The notes beneath the pieces were generated by a model that was not told the DNA's origin, did not search any database, and was given only the letters and a program-made list of their open reading frames with translations. A DNA stretch of 64,000 nucleotides from contig CAYOLQ010000004.1 in NCBI GenBank assembly GCA_964404825.1, positions 11,300 to 75,299 of the forward strand. Direction: 5' to 3'. Of the stretch, positions 1 to 9,080 are shown one piece after another. The position numbers and the translations under genes are program-made. The number at the start of each line of letters is the position of its first letter. The stretch's first letter is position 1. This stretch comes from JACJXF01 sp964404825. GTDB taxonomy: Bacteria; Bacteroidota; Bacteroidia; Bacteroidales; GCA-2748055.

Positions 1-651
1 AACAGAGGCTAAAAGGATTATGAACATGCTCAGATAATCATTTGACAAATACTTTAAAAAGAAATCGTCAGGGATTACTGTCGCCATGAGCGCGGCAATA
101 AGCAGACCGATGGTAAGCCATTTAACGATATCCTGTAAAAAGTCAATAAATGCATATTTTAACATTGCGACTATTCCGGTTTTTGTTTTTTCTTCGGTAA
201 AGGGAGTTGAGGGCTCCTGGGGATTGAGTTTGTTTTTCCTGTTTTCAGATAGGTTTGTTAAAATACCCCCAAGCATACCGGTTATCAGAGCAATAACCGG
301 ACGAAGGATGGCAAGAGGCCAGCCCAGTAATGACCACGTAACCATAATTGAATCCACGCCTGTTTGTGGTGTCGAAATCAGAAATGCAATTGAGGACCCT
401 TTTGAAGCACCGTTGCGGTAAAAGCTTACACCGGTTGGAATAACACCGCAACTGCATAAGGGTAGAGGTACGCCCAATAATGAAGCACGAAAAACCGAGG
501 CTGTATTATTTTTACCGAGATATTTCATCATTTTCTGATTTGGGAACCAGGCATAAAGCATCCCGGCAAATAAAAATCCCAGTAACAGATATGGAGCCAT
601 TTCAATTGTCAGCTGCACCAGTTCTCCCCCGAATTTTGATATCCATTCCAT
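1..651 (-). CDS. SO_0444/ArsP-type heavy-metal permease, 3' end cut by the window edge
   Basis: The frame is open from an ATG at 651 to the window edge, giving 217 visible residues. It encodes a polytopic membrane protein. The stretch PLPLCSCGVIPTG (residues 62-74, with a CSC pair at 66-68) followed by RNGASKGSS and STPQTGVDS is the signature of the PF03773 permease family (ArsP / SO_0444-like). These are eight-TM transporters linked to export of metals or organoarsenicals. A charged linker lies near residues 135-155 between the two halves, as is usual in the family. The start is 3 bp downstream of the CDF exporter stop, so it is almost certainly the last visible gene of the lgt-zupT-CDF operon. 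The neighbours point to a divalent metal or metalloid substrate; the exact one cannot be told. The C-terminus is missing only because the window ends. Confidence 0.85.
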   Translation of the reverse strand, partial: MEWISKFGGELVQLTIEMAPYLLLGFLFAGMLYAWFPNQKMMKYLGKNNTASVFRASLLGVPLPLCSCGVIPTGVSFYRNGASKGSSIAFLISTPQTGVDSIMVTWSLLGWPLAILRPVIALITGMLGGILTNLSENRKNKLNPQEPSTPFTEEKTKTGIVAMLKYAFIDFLQDIVKWLTIGLLIAALMATVIPDDFFLKYLSNDYLSMFIILLASV

Positions 652-654
652 AAT

Positions 655-1578
655 TTACTCCCCGTTATGAATCATTGATTTACCATCAGCGGTTTTAAAC
701 TCAAATTGCAATGTGATATGGTCGATTTTAAATTTATCCTTAAGTATTTTTTCAACCCTGAATCTTATTTTTTCAACCTGACTCAGATGCAGATCATCAT
801 AAATATCGATGTGGGCCTCAAAATGAATAAGCTGATCAGTGAGGTTCCAGGCATGGATATGATGAATGTTATTTATTTCTTCAATTTTTTCAATTTCCTC
901 TTTTATTTCATGTAGGTTAATACATTCGGGTGTTTGCTGCATGAGAATAGCAACCGTTTGTCTGAGAATTTCATACGTTTCTTTTATAATGTAAATGCCT
1001 ATTAAAAAGGTAATTACAGGGTCGATCCAGAAAATACTGAAATAATACATAAGGATTCCCCCGATGATTACCACGACGGAAGAAAGGGTATCGCCAATCA
1101 GGTGAATATACGCGGCTTTTACATTAAGGCTTTTATGGGAGTCCTTTTTGAGAATCACCACAGCGTATAGGTTTGCAATAAGTCCAATGGAAGCAACAAT
1201 CAGCATAACCAGTGAGTTTACCGGTTCCGGATCCTGAAGACGAAACCAGGCCTCCCTGAACAAGTAAAGTGTAAGCACGATAAGGATTACAGCATTAAGT
1301 AATGCCGAAAGAATTTCAACGCGCTTTAGTCCGAAAGTTGCTTTTGGGGTGGAGTTCCTGGCGCTTAATCTGGAGGCAATCCATGCAATAAAGGTTGCGA
1401 AGGCATCACTTAGGTTATGAAGAGCATCTGAAAGTAAGGACAGTGAGTTTGAAATGAGGCCACCGGCTACTTCTGCTGCGGTTATCAACAAATTAAGAAG
1501 TGTTACCCAAAGAAGATTTTTAGAGTTTATTTTTGTCTCATCATGAGAATGGCTATGATTACTTTTTTTCTGATGCAT
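655..1578 (-). CDS. CDF family zinc/divalent cation exporter (CzcD/ZitB type)
   Basis: Encodes a 307-residue inner-membrane cation/proton antiporter of the cation diffusion facilitator family. The N-terminus is His-rich (HSHSH at 8-12), typical of the zinc-handling CzcD/ZitB branch. Both halves of the transmembrane metal site are present as HxxxD: H54/D58 in TM2 and H159/D163 in TM5. A cytoplasmic C-terminal domain with further His residues (IHHIHAWNL) follows the sixth helix. It starts 2 bp after the ZIP importer stop and ends 3 bp before the SO_0444-like permease, so uptake and efflux genes are co-transcribed. The likely role is zinc (possibly also cobalt or cadmium) export to the periplasm. 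The family call is secure and the metal is inferred. Confidence 0.93.
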   Translation of the reverse strand: MHQKKSNHSHSHDETKINSKNLLWVTLLNLLITAAEVAGGLISNSLSLLSDALHNLSDAFATFIAWIASRLSARNSTPKATFGLKRVEILSALLNAVILIVLTLYLFREAWFRLQDPEPVNSLVMLIVASIGLIANLYAVVILKKDSHKSLNVKAAYIHLIGDTLSSVVVIIGGILMYYFSIFWIDPVITFLIGIYIIKETYEILRQTVAILMQQTPECINLHEIKEEIEKIEEINNIHHIHAWNLTDQLIHFEAHIDIYDDLHLSQVEKIRFRVEKILKDKFKIDHITLQFEFKTADGKSMIHNGE

Positions 1579-1580
1579 AT

Positions 1581-2396
1581 TTACAAAAATAACAGCAAAC
1601 TGATTGCCATGGTAGCCATGCCTGCAACAAGTCCGTAGATGGACAAGTGATGTTCACCATACTCTCTGGCAGTAGGAAGAAGCTCATCCAACGATATAAA
1701 AACCATGATTCCGGCTACTCCCGCAAACAGCAAGCCCGAAAGAGTATCACCAAAATAGTTTCGTAAAAGGAAAAACCCCACCAGAGCTCCGAAGGGTTCT
1801 GCAAGCCCTGACATAAAAGATAACAAAAAAGCCCTCTTTTTGTTTCCCGTTGCATACGAAATGGGAATTGAAACAGCAATTCCTTCAGGAATATTATGAA
1901 TGGCAATTGCTACAGCTATGGGAATACCAAGTTTTGGATCTGCTAATCCTGCAGCAAAAGTGGCCAAACCCTCCGGAAAATTATGAATCGCAATGGCGAG
2001 AGCAGTAAAAAGGCCCATACGATAGAGCTTTTTATTTTTTGCCGGGTTCCCGGGATTCATTTCTTCAACCTTATGTATTTCATGAGGATTATCGCCGGAA
2101 GGAATTAGTTTGTCGATTATGGCGATGATTAAGATCCCTGCAAAAAAAGCAAGAACGGTATACCAGCTTCCTGTTTTAACTCCATAAACCAATGTAAGTG
2201 AAAACTTTGCTTTTTGAAATATCTCAACTAATGATACATATATCATTACCCCGGCCGAAAAACCGAGGGAAACGGATAGAAACCTTGTGTTCGTTGTTTT
2301 TGTAAAAAATGCCAACGCACTGCCTATTCCGGTTGCGAGTCCGGCAAAAAGTGTAAGCGAAAACGCAAAGAGAATATTTTGTGTGCTGAGATCCAT
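1581..2396 (-). CDS. zupT: ZIP family divalent metal transporter (ZupT-like)
   Basis: Encodes a 271-residue membrane protein of about eight helices. The two diagnostic ZIP metal-site motifs are intact: HNFPEG at 138-143 (TM4) and HNIPEG at 167-172 (TM5). The variable loop near residues 98-120 contains His and Glu residues, as in ZupT proteins, which import Zn, Fe, Mn and Co. It starts 4 bp downstream of the lgt stop and is followed after 2 bp by a CDF exporter. An importer beside an exporter in one operon suggests metal homeostasis rather than pure resistance. ZupT is the closest named family; the substrate range is inferred. Confidence 0.9.
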   Translation of the reverse strand: MDLSTQNILFAFSLTLFAGLATGIGSALAFFTKTTNTRFLSVSLGFSAGVMIYVSLVEIFQKAKFSLTLVYGVKTGSWYTVLAFFAGILIIAIIDKLIPSGDNPHEIHKVEEMNPGNPAKNKKLYRMGLFTALAIAIHNFPEGLATFAAGLADPKLGIPIAVAIAIHNIPEGIAVSIPISYATGNKKRAFLLSFMSGLAEPFGALVGFFLLRNYFGDTLSGLLFAGVAGIMVFISLDELLPTAREYGEHHLSIYGLVAGMATMAISLLLFL

Positions 2397-2400
2397 AAGT

Positions 2401-3261
2401 TTACGAATGAATTTTACCGTGTTTTCTTAACCAGAGGAGTATACCAATTCCAAGCAGAATGAATGGAATGCTTAGTAATTGTCCCATATTCATGTGGAGT
2501 TGATAAATCATATTTACCTCAAAGTCGGACTGTTCAAATTTGACATATTCGATAAGAAACCGGGCGGAAAACAAGGCGATAAGGAACCAGCCGAAAATGG
2601 TTCCGTCTTTAATTTTGTCACCATATTTTCGGATAACATAAAAGAGAATAAAAAACAAAACAAGGTAGCTTAAGGCTTCATACAGCTGAGTAGGGTGGCA
2701 GGGGAGGTGTTTACCCAGAATTTCACCGGTATTGGGGTCGGTAAATATTTTATTATCGCGCATAAACTGAAATCCCCAGGGAAGATTTGTCGGATGGCCA
2801 TAAATCTCAGAGTTCATAAGGTTTCCCATCCGGATAAAAAATCCACCCAGCGCAGTTACTACGCTTATACGGTCGATAAGCCAGAGGAATGACATTTTAT
2901 TTTTCCTTACATAAAAGTAAAGAGCAACAAGGATACCGATTGAAGCACCATGACTTGCTAATCCGCCTCTCCATATCTGCAATATTTCCAGGGGATGTTG
3001 AAGATAGTAAGCAGCATCGTAGAAAAAACAATGACCAAGCCGGGCACCTATAATGGTTCCGAGTGCTATGTAAAGGGTAAGCTGGTCAAGCTTTTCGGTT
3101 GAAAGACCTTCTTTCTTAAAAAAGCGGTTAAAAATAATGTAGCCGAATAAAAAAGCACAGGCAAAGAGAACGCCGTACCAGCGAATACCAAAAGAATCGG
3201 ATATTTTTAATAACCAGGGATCAACATCCCAAACAATGCTAAGTATGTTCATTTTCTTCAA
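2401..3261 (-). CDS. lgt: Prolipoprotein diacylglyceryl transferase
   Basis: Encodes the 286-residue inner-membrane enzyme that transfers diacylglycerol from phosphatidylglycerol to the lipobox cysteine of prolipoproteins, the first step of lipoprotein maturation. Family hallmarks are GARLGHCFFYD (the Lgt GxRLGH motif), IWRGGLASHGA, and GGFFIRMGNLMNSEIYG, which covers the core of the Lgt signature. HPTQLYEA follows and several C-terminal helices end the protein. Length is normal. Two starts are close together (MKKM), with the first used here. It is the first gene of a tight minus-strand operon continuing into three metal transporters, an association with no obvious functional logic. LspA, which acts after Lgt, is encoded at 60852-61532. 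Confidence 0.95.
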   Translation of the reverse strand: MKKMNILSIVWDVDPWLLKISDSFGIRWYGVLFACAFLFGYIIFNRFFKKEGLSTEKLDQLTLYIALGTIIGARLGHCFFYDAAYYLQHPLEILQIWRGGLASHGASIGILVALYFYVRKNKMSFLWLIDRISVVTALGGFFIRMGNLMNSEIYGHPTNLPWGFQFMRDNKIFTDPNTGEILGKHLPCHPTQLYEALSYLVLFFILFYVIRKYGDKIKDGTIFGWFLIALFSARFLIEYVKFEQSDFEVNMIYQLHMNMGQLLSIPFILLGIGILLWLRKHGKIHS

Positions 3262-3499
3262 ATTAAAAAAGAGTTTAAACTTACGAAATATAATTTGGAT
3301 AGAGGATTTTGCGTTTTATTATTTCTGTTATTTCTGCTTTTGCAGATTCACTTTTTCGATATTGTTTCAGCCCGGTTAAGCTACCCTTGTGTGCATGTCT
3401 GATGTTGCGCAGAAGGAAAAAGCTGAACGCGCAGAAAAATCAGGTAGAGTTTGTAATTTTATTACAGAGGAGGTATTAACGGAGTAATTCTTTGTAAAT

Positions 3500-5401
3500 T
3501 TGAAGCCCATTAACAAGATAAATTTGAAAAACCACAGATTATTTTTACAAGTGATTATTTTGCTTTTTCTTTTCGGGGGATGTGCAAAAATGGGGGGACT
3601 TACCGGAGGTTACAAGGATGAATGGGCGCCTGTTCTGGTAAGCTCAAATCCCCTGAATTACTCAGTAAATTTTACTTCAAAGAAAATTGAGCTGGAATTT
3701 GATGAATATGTGGCCCTGAAAAACGTAAATCAGGAGCTGGTGATTTCGCCTCCCCTCCCCAAAAAACCGGATGTCAGATTAAAAAATAAATCTGTAATAA
3801 TTGATCTTAAAAATGAATTGCGGGAAAACACAACGTACACCCTGAATTTCGGAAAGTCGATAGTCGATAATAATGAAGCGAATCCGCTTACCAATTTTGA
3901 ATTTGTATTTTCAACGGGAGCTTATCTTGACTCGTTATCGGTAAAGGGCAGCATAATAAACGCATTTACTTTAACACCATCCAAAGAGCCATTTATTATT
4001 GGGCTGTATGATCAACATGAAGATTCGGTTCCAATAAAGTCTATTCCGGTTTATATTGGTAAAACAAATGATAAAGGGCTTTTTCAAATTAACAATATCA
4101 AAGCAGACACATTTAAAATATTTGCCCTTAAAGACGCAAATTATAATCTCAGGTTTGATTTGCCCAATGAAGAAATTGGATTTGTTGATACCGTATTAAT
4201 CATAACACCCGAGTTCTTAATGTCATTACCTGTCAGGCTGCCCGAAATCGACACTCTTCAGAAAGATACCAGTTTTCTAAAAAAGGATTTGAGGGTTCAG
4301 AAAAGTAACAGAAAAAGCAGAAATAAGAATACTGAACAGGAAGTCTCAAATAGCATTCCCTCAGACACGCTTGCATCAGACAGTATTCCTGCAAAATCAT
4401 TAATACCTGCGCTTTATGTCGATATGGTTTCTTTTCTTCAGGAAGGAACGAAAATGTATATGACAAATAATGAAAGGATTAATCCGGAAAGTTTTCAATT
4501 AAGTTTTAGTCTGCCATTAAAGGATATTCCTGAAACAGACGTTCTTGATTATGACGAGCAGGAAGGGTGGTATTTGCCAGAGATAAATGCTAAAAGGGAT
4601 ACTTTTACATACTGGATTGTAGATCCCCTGATATTAAATATAGACTCACTCCGCATACAGGTTGCCTATCCCATGAGCGATTCTCTCGGAGGGATTTTTA
4701 CGCGTATTGACACCTTAAAATATATTACCCGGAAATCATCAGAGAAATCAGGCAGAGGAAAAGAGGATGAAAAAGCCCCGGCTGTTAAACTGGTTCTTAC
4801 CAGCATCAGGAATGGAGGCGTTTTAGATTATAACAGCAGTGTGCCTTTTGGGTTTAATTTTCCGATTGAGAAAACAGATACATCAAAGTTACATTTGTAT
4901 GTAAGAGTGGATAGCATTGAGGTTTTGCAGAACTACGAATTTTCCCGCGACAGTTTATCCATTCGGAAAGCTTTTATAAACAGCAACTGGAAAGAAAAGT
5001 CGAAATACAGAATTGAGGCGCTTCCGGGTGCTTTCATCGATTACTATGGGCATACCAATGACACTTTACAACTTAAATTTTCTGTTCAGGAAAAAGCATT
5101 TTACGGGACACTTACCCTGACCCTTACTGAGGTTAAGGCCCCGATTCTTGTACAGTTGATGAACGATAAGGAGGTGGTGTTAAGAACACAATCCACAGAA
5201 AAGGACGGGAGCCTTGCATTTGAATTGCTCCCTCCGGCGAAATACAAAATCAAATTCATTTATGATTTAAACAACAACCAGAAATGGGACACAGGGGAAT
5301 ATTTAAAAAAGATTCAGCCGGAAAAGCTCCTTTATTACAAAGGGGAGATAAATATCCGATCGAATTGGGAACTTGAGATTAAGCAATCGTTTGCAGAATA
5401 A
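3500..5401 (+). CDS. Ig-like (Big_5/SbsA-like) domain lipoprotein
   Basis: Encodes a 633-residue secreted lipoprotein. Residues 13-28 form a hydrophobic segment ending in the lipobox LFGGC, with Cys28 the predicted lipidated residue. An Ig-like Big_5 domain follows (DEWAPVLVSSNPLNYSVNFTSKKIELEFDE onwards in short, to FSTGAY near residue 150), then a long beta-rich region. A Ser/Lys/Asn-rich linker lies near residues 255-295. The family is conserved across Bacteroidota next to unrelated genes and its role is unknown. No ATG lies upstream of the lipobox. Translation must begin at TTG 3500 or TTG 3524; the latter gives a more compact signal peptide (MKNHRLF...). It is convergent with the ROK kinase gene. 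Confidence 0.8.
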   Translation: MKPINKINLKNHRLFLQVIILLFLFGGCAKMGGLTGGYKDEWAPVLVSSNPLNYSVNFTSKKIELEFDEYVALKNVNQELVISPPLPKKPDVRLKNKSVIIDLKNELRENTTYTLNFGKSIVDNNEANPLTNFEFVFSTGAYLDSLSVKGSIINAFTLTPSKEPFIIGLYDQHEDSVPIKSIPVYIGKTNDKGLFQINNIKADTFKIFALKDANYNLRFDLPNEEIGFVDTVLIITPEFLMSLPVRLPEIDTLQKDTSFLKKDLRVQKSNRKSRNKNTEQEVSNSIPSDTLASDSIPAKSLIPALYVDMVSFLQEGTKMYMTNNERINPESFQLSFSLPLKDIPETDVLDYDEQEGWYLPEINAKRDTFTYWIVDPLILNIDSLRIQVAYPMSDSLGGIFTRIDTLKYITRKSSEKSGRGKEDEKAPAVKLVLTSIRNGGVLDYNSSVPFGFNFPIEKTDTSKLHLYVRVDSIEVLQNYEFSRDSLSIRKAFINSNWKEKSKYRIEALPGAFIDYYGHTNDTLQLKFSVQEKAFYGTLTLTLTEVKAPILVQLMNDKEVVLRTQSTEKDGSLAFELLPPAKYKIKFIYDLNNNQKWDTGEYLKKIQPEKLLYYKGEINIRSNWELEIKQSFAE

Positions 5402-5420
5402 AAAACGACATCCTACTTTT

Positions 5421-6380
5421 CTAAGGCTTTTCTTTTATGTCGTGCCAGATTAAGGCTGCCGCACCAAGAACAGCAATGTTTTTATCCTGAAGAGCAGAAG
5501 GCAGAAGTTTAATTTTATTCCGGTAGATTGGCAGAAGGTAGTGTTCCATATATCTTCTGGTGGGCTCAAAAATCAGATCGCCCGCACAGGAAAGTCCCCC
5601 GAAAAGAAATATTGCTTCAGGACTTGTATGTGCTACAGCATCAGCCAGTTTAATTCCAAGCATTTTTCCGGTGTAGTCGAAGGCTTTTATAGCCAGGGGG
5701 TCGCCTTTTCTGGCGGCTTCGGAAATCATTTTTGCGTCGAGGTCATGAAAGCTGACATTCCGGAGTTCGCTTTCTTCAATTTCAGAAGCGATCATTTTAT
5801 ACATTGTTCTTTTAATTCCGCTTGCAGAGACATAGGTTTCAAGGCAACCCTGTTTTCCGCATGCACACTGACGACCTTCGGGAACGCTAACCGTGTGACC
5901 AAGTTCACCGGCAAAACCATCGTGTCCGTACACCACCTTACCATCAACAACGAAACCGCTACCAAGACCGGTACCAAGCGTAACCATAATAAAATGTTTC
6001 ATTCCACGGCCACCACCATACACCAGCTCACCTATGGCCGCGGCATTAGCGTCGTTTGTTACAATTACCGGCACCGAGAAGTATTTTTTAAAAAGGGCTA
6101 CCAGATCGATTACGCCCTTCCACAGGAGATTTGGAGCAAATTCTATAGTTCCCGAGTAATAATTACCGTTTGGAACACCAACGCCAACACCGACAATTTC
6201 AAAATTCTGATCTTTAATTATAACTCTGAGTTTTGAAGAGAGCTCATCAAGAAAATCGTTGATATCGGGATAAATATCAGAGGGAATAGAGCCTTCATGA
6301 GTCAGTTCACCATCTTCACCTACAAATCCGAATTTTGTGAACGTTCCGCCTATATCAATTCCAATTGCACGTTTTTTCAT
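5421..6380 (-). CDS. ROK family sugar kinase (glucokinase-like)
   Basis: Encodes a 319-residue cytoplasmic sugar kinase. The N-terminal ATP-binding loop is GIDIGGTFTKFG (residues 7-18). The catalytic Asp is D110 in VTNDANAAAIGE. The ROK zinc site is complete: H162 in GELGHT and C172, C174 and C179 in CACGKQGCLE. These features fit glucokinases that make glucose 6-phosphate, though ROK members also act on mannose, N-acetylglucosamine or allose. The gene lies 8 bp downstream of a FucP-type sugar permease on the same strand, so import and phosphorylation are probably coupled. Nothing in the sequence fixes the sugar; glucose is the most likely. Confidence 0.9.
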   Translation of the reverse strand: MKKRAIGIDIGGTFTKFGFVGEDGELTHEGSIPSDIYPDINDFLDELSSKLRVIIKDQNFEIVGVGVGVPNGNYYSGTIEFAPNLLWKGVIDLVALFKKYFSVPVIVTNDANAAAIGELVYGGGRGMKHFIMVTLGTGLGSGFVVDGKVVYGHDGFAGELGHTVSVPEGRQCACGKQGCLETYVSASGIKRTMYKMIASEIEESELRNVSFHDLDAKMISEAARKGDPLAIKAFDYTGKMLGIKLADAVAHTSPEAIFLFGGLSCAGDLIFEPTRRYMEHYLLPIYRNKIKLLPSALQDKNIAVLGAAALIWHDIKEKP

Positions 6381-6388
6381 TATAAAAG

Positions 6389-7879
6389 CTATTTCAGATT
6401 ATGTATTTTTTTTGGTATATGACCCTTCCATCCATAAAACGCGAGGTAAAGATAAGCAACTGCAGGTATAAAGAAAGAAAAATGGTAACCCCCCAGAATA
6501 TCAGCAACTTTTCCCTGAATAAATGGAAGAACAGCTCCTCCAAGGATAAACATTACTAAGAGGGAGGATCCCTGAGATGTATATTTCCCGAGGCCATCAA
6601 TGGCGAGAGTAAAAATATTTGACCACATTACTGAATTAAACAGGCCGATACCGATAACACACCAGATAGCAGTCATTCCTGAACTCAGGGAGGAAACGAG
6701 AAGGAGTCCCAGAACAGCAAATGAAAACACCATAAGGGTTCTGGCGGGCATTGATTTACCGATCAGAAAACCAATAATATTTATAAGGATCAGACCCAGA
6801 AAAGGGATTACATTTTGAATGGAAAAAGTTCGATCGCTTTCCAGATATACAAAAAACCAGATTAGAAGGAATCCGGATAAAGAAATGAGCAAAAGGCTGA
6901 TAATTTTATTTAAAAACCTACGCTTCTGTCCAAGAGTGTAGGCACCGATAAAACGACCAATCATTGCGCCTCCCCAGTAAAAAGCCAGATAATTTTTGGC
7001 AAGCATTTCAGGAAAACCGGCCATTTCATTCATATAGTTTATCATAACGCTTCCTATCGAAACCTCTCCCCCCACATACATAAAAATGGCAATCATACCC
7101 AAAACGAGGTGACGGAAACGAAGCGCTCCCGCTCCTTTTTCGATTGACTCAGAATTTGAGAAAACCGGAAGCCGGGTGAACTTAATCAATAATGCAAGGG
7201 ATAAAAATATAAGCGCAAAAATCAGGTAAGGCAGCTGTACTGCCAATGCAGACATTGAGTTTCCGCTATCGGTTGTAATTATATTTCCGGCCTTATCCAG
7301 CAAGGGTTGTCCCCATTCTGCAAAAAAGTGAAACACAAAATATCCGCCTATTATAGGGGCAATAGTGGTTCCGAAGGAGTTAAATCCCTGCGAAAGATTT
7401 AATCGGCTTGAGGCTGTTGAGGAGCTTCCAAGAATAGCAATATATGGATTTGCGGCGATCTGAAGAAGTGTAAATCCTAATCCCAGAATAAACAATGCGG
7501 TAAGAAAAAGATTGTACGATTTAAAATGAGCAGCAGGATAAAATGCAAAACAGGCAATTGCAGAAACAACCAAACCGATAATCAGACCTTTTTTATATCC
7601 AATGCGTGTAATCGGATCCCCCGAAAAATACGAAAGAAGAAAATATACTACCGAACCGATAAAATATGCCCCGAAAAATGACATCTGAACCAGCATGGAT
7701 TGAGCCCGACTCAGTTCAAACATTTTTTTCAAAAAAGGTATCAGGATATCGTTCATGCAGGTAATAAATCCCCACATAAAAAAAAGAGAAGTCAGTACAA
7801 TAAATGCAGTGCGATAGCTTTTGCTATTGTTTTGGTTCTGCATCGAATCAGCAGCAACGGAAAAGTTTCCTGATGCCAT
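6389..7879 (-). CDS. Sugar:proton symporter, FucP/GluP-type MFS
   Basis: Encodes a 496-residue twelve-helix permease of the fucose/glucose-galactose symporter branch of the major facilitator superfamily. Typical features are SLFFMWGFITCMNDILIPFLKK at the first helix (quoted in part: FFMWGFITCMNDILIP), the NPYIAILG motif after LLQIAANP, and SRLNLSQGFNSFGTTIAPIIGG. A predicted periplasmic loop (GQPLLDKAGNIITTDSG) and a charged mid-loop near residues 240-255 separate the two halves. It is the upstream gene of a two-gene operon with the ROK kinase, separated by 8 bp. The pair probably imports and traps a hexose such as glucose or galactose. The operon has its own upstream region (7880-8209) rather than sharing one with a neighbour. 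Confidence 0.9.
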   Translation of the reverse strand: MASGNFSVAADSMQNQNNSKSYRTAFIVLTSLFFMWGFITCMNDILIPFLKKMFELSRAQSMLVQMSFFGAYFIGSVVYFLLSYFSGDPITRIGYKKGLIIGLVVSAIACFAFYPAAHFKSYNLFLTALFILGLGFTLLQIAANPYIAILGSSSTASSRLNLSQGFNSFGTTIAPIIGGYFVFHFFAEWGQPLLDKAGNIITTDSGNSMSALAVQLPYLIFALIFLSLALLIKFTRLPVFSNSESIEKGAGALRFRHLVLGMIAIFMYVGGEVSIGSVMINYMNEMAGFPEMLAKNYLAFYWGGAMIGRFIGAYTLGQKRRFLNKIISLLLISLSGFLLIWFFVYLESDRTFSIQNVIPFLGLILINIIGFLIGKSMPARTLMVFSFAVLGLLLVSSLSSGMTAIWCVIGIGLFNSVMWSNIFTLAIDGLGKYTSQGSSLLVMFILGGAVLPFIQGKVADILGGYHFSFFIPAVAYLYLAFYGWKGHIPKKIHNLK

Positions 7880-8209
7880 AGGAATTAGAATGAAAGAATT
7901 ATAAAATCAGGGGATAAAAGTACTATTTTTCATGAAATAACGTAATGGATTGATAAAACCACGGGCTATTTATTTCTGCTTCGGCAGGTTGGCTTTATTG
8001 ACTGTTCTTCTGCATGCTTAATATACTCTTAGGAGCCTTGCTGCAGCAAATAATGGACAGATAGTAAAATCAAACCATTTAACGTTGAGATTTTGAGAAA
8101 AAGATGGTTGTTCGGGGGCAAAAGGCCATGAATGAAAGATTGTTCCTTATTCCACCGGGAGAAACGATTGTTATATTAAAATATTATTTAATTTAGCTGT
8201 GATTAACTA
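7880..8209. other. Intergenic region between divergent sugar permease and stress-protein genes
   Basis: This stretch separates divergently transcribed genes and should hold promoters for both. No ORF or repeat was seen. One Bacteroidota-type promoter candidate for the rightward stress-protein gene lies at 8168-8196 and is listed separately. No convincing -7 box (CAAAnnTA on the plus strand) was found for the leftward sugar operon. Confidence 0.5.
8168..8196 (+). promoter_or_regulatory. Candidate promoter of the universal stress protein gene
   Basis: TTG at 8168-8170 is followed after 18 bp by TAATTTAG (8189-8196). This is a one-mismatch version of the Bacteroidota -7 element TAnnTTTG at about the expected distance from the -33 element. 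Transcription would start near 8203, leaving a leader of about 20 nt before the ATG at 8222. Confidence 0.4.
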
Positions 8210-8221
8210 ATGCTGTTTACG

Positions 8222-9067
8222 ATGAAAAATTTTATTATTCCTGTCGATTTTTCAAAAGACTCTCTTAAGGGGCTTGATATTGCAGTTCTGTTTTCAAAAA
8301 AGATGCCGGTAAATATTCAAATGGTCTATGTTCAGAAGAACAGCGAAGACTATCACCCCGGATCTCTGGAAGAAGAGCACAAATTTGCAGAATCGAAATT
8401 CCATGAGATAATGAAGGAATATGAAAAGAAAATTGGAACCGACTCAAAGCTCAGGTATATTATCAAGAGGGGGAAAATTTACAAGGAGATTGTAAATCAG
8501 GCAGAGTCTTACAACAGCAGTATAATTGCTGCTTCAACTCATGGAGCCTCCGGTTTTGAGGATTTTTTTATCGGAAGCAATGCGTTTAAAATTATTTCGG
8601 CAACCGGAAAACCGGTAATAACCATCCGGAAAGGAAGTTGCCCGACTGATATAAAGAAAATAGTTGTTCCAATAAAAATGAATGTTGATACCCGTCAGAA
8701 AGTTCCCTGGGCGATTGAAATTGCTGAACTTTTTGGTGCAGAAATTCATTTAATTGCAATTTCTACTTCAAAGAATAAGAAGGATCAGGCCAGACTTAAT
8801 GCATATCTTAGTCAGAGTGCTGAATTTATTAAGAAGAGGAAAATAGCTATTGTTACAAAGCAATTATTCGGAGAAAGTCTTCCAACCCTCACTATAAATT
8901 ATGCTACGGCTGTAAATGCCGATCTGGTTGTTATCGGAACCAGCCGGTTTACCGGAACCAACAAATCACTTGGCGGTTATGTGCAGGAAATTTTGAATCA
9001 TTGTCCGGCTCCCGTTCTTAGCATTACTCCCGGTGAGAAACATATTCCGGTAGGTTTTAAAGTATAG
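8222..9067 (+). CDS. Universal stress protein, tandem UspA domains
   Basis: Encodes a cytoplasmic protein of 281 residues with two UspA domains, roughly residues 1-142 and 148-275. Domain 1 begins MKNFIIPVDFS and contains the loop STHGASGFEDFFIGSNAFKI. Domain 2 begins KKIVVPIKM and has the nucleotide-binding pattern GTSRFTGTNKSLGGYVQEILNHCPAPVLSI, quoted here as its GTSRFTG and APVLSI ends. An in-frame ATG at 8210 would add MLFT. The ATG at 8222 is preferred because the family begins exactly at MKNFIIPVD and the predicted transcript start is near 8203. These proteins bind ATP or AMP and accumulate in growth arrest; a specific partner cannot be named. It is transcribed alone and is convergent with the SDR operon. 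Confidence 0.9.
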   Translation: MKNFIIPVDFSKDSLKGLDIAVLFSKKMPVNIQMVYVQKNSEDYHPGSLEEEHKFAESKFHEIMKEYEKKIGTDSKLRYIIKRGKIYKEIVNQAESYNSSIIAASTHGASGFEDFFIGSNAFKIISATGKPVITIRKGSCPTDIKKIVVPIKMNVDTRQKVPWAIEIAELFGAEIHLIAISTSKNKKDQARLNAYLSQSAEFIKKRKIAIVTKQLFGESLPTLTINYATAVNADLVVIGTSRFTGTNKSLGGYVQEILNHCPAPVLSITPGEKHIPVGFKV

Positions 9068-9080
9068 AATATTTTTGAGA

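Noticed and set aside
3495..3526. Two TAAATTTG boxes as promoter of the Ig-like lipoprotein gene
   Set aside because: They overlap the candidate TTG start codons and neither has a -33 TTTG at 18-20 bp, so they were not listed.
5405..5443. ACGACAT/ATGTCGT hairpin between convergent genes as a terminator
   Set aside because: The stem is only 7 bp with a 25-nt loop and no T-run follows it on either strand.
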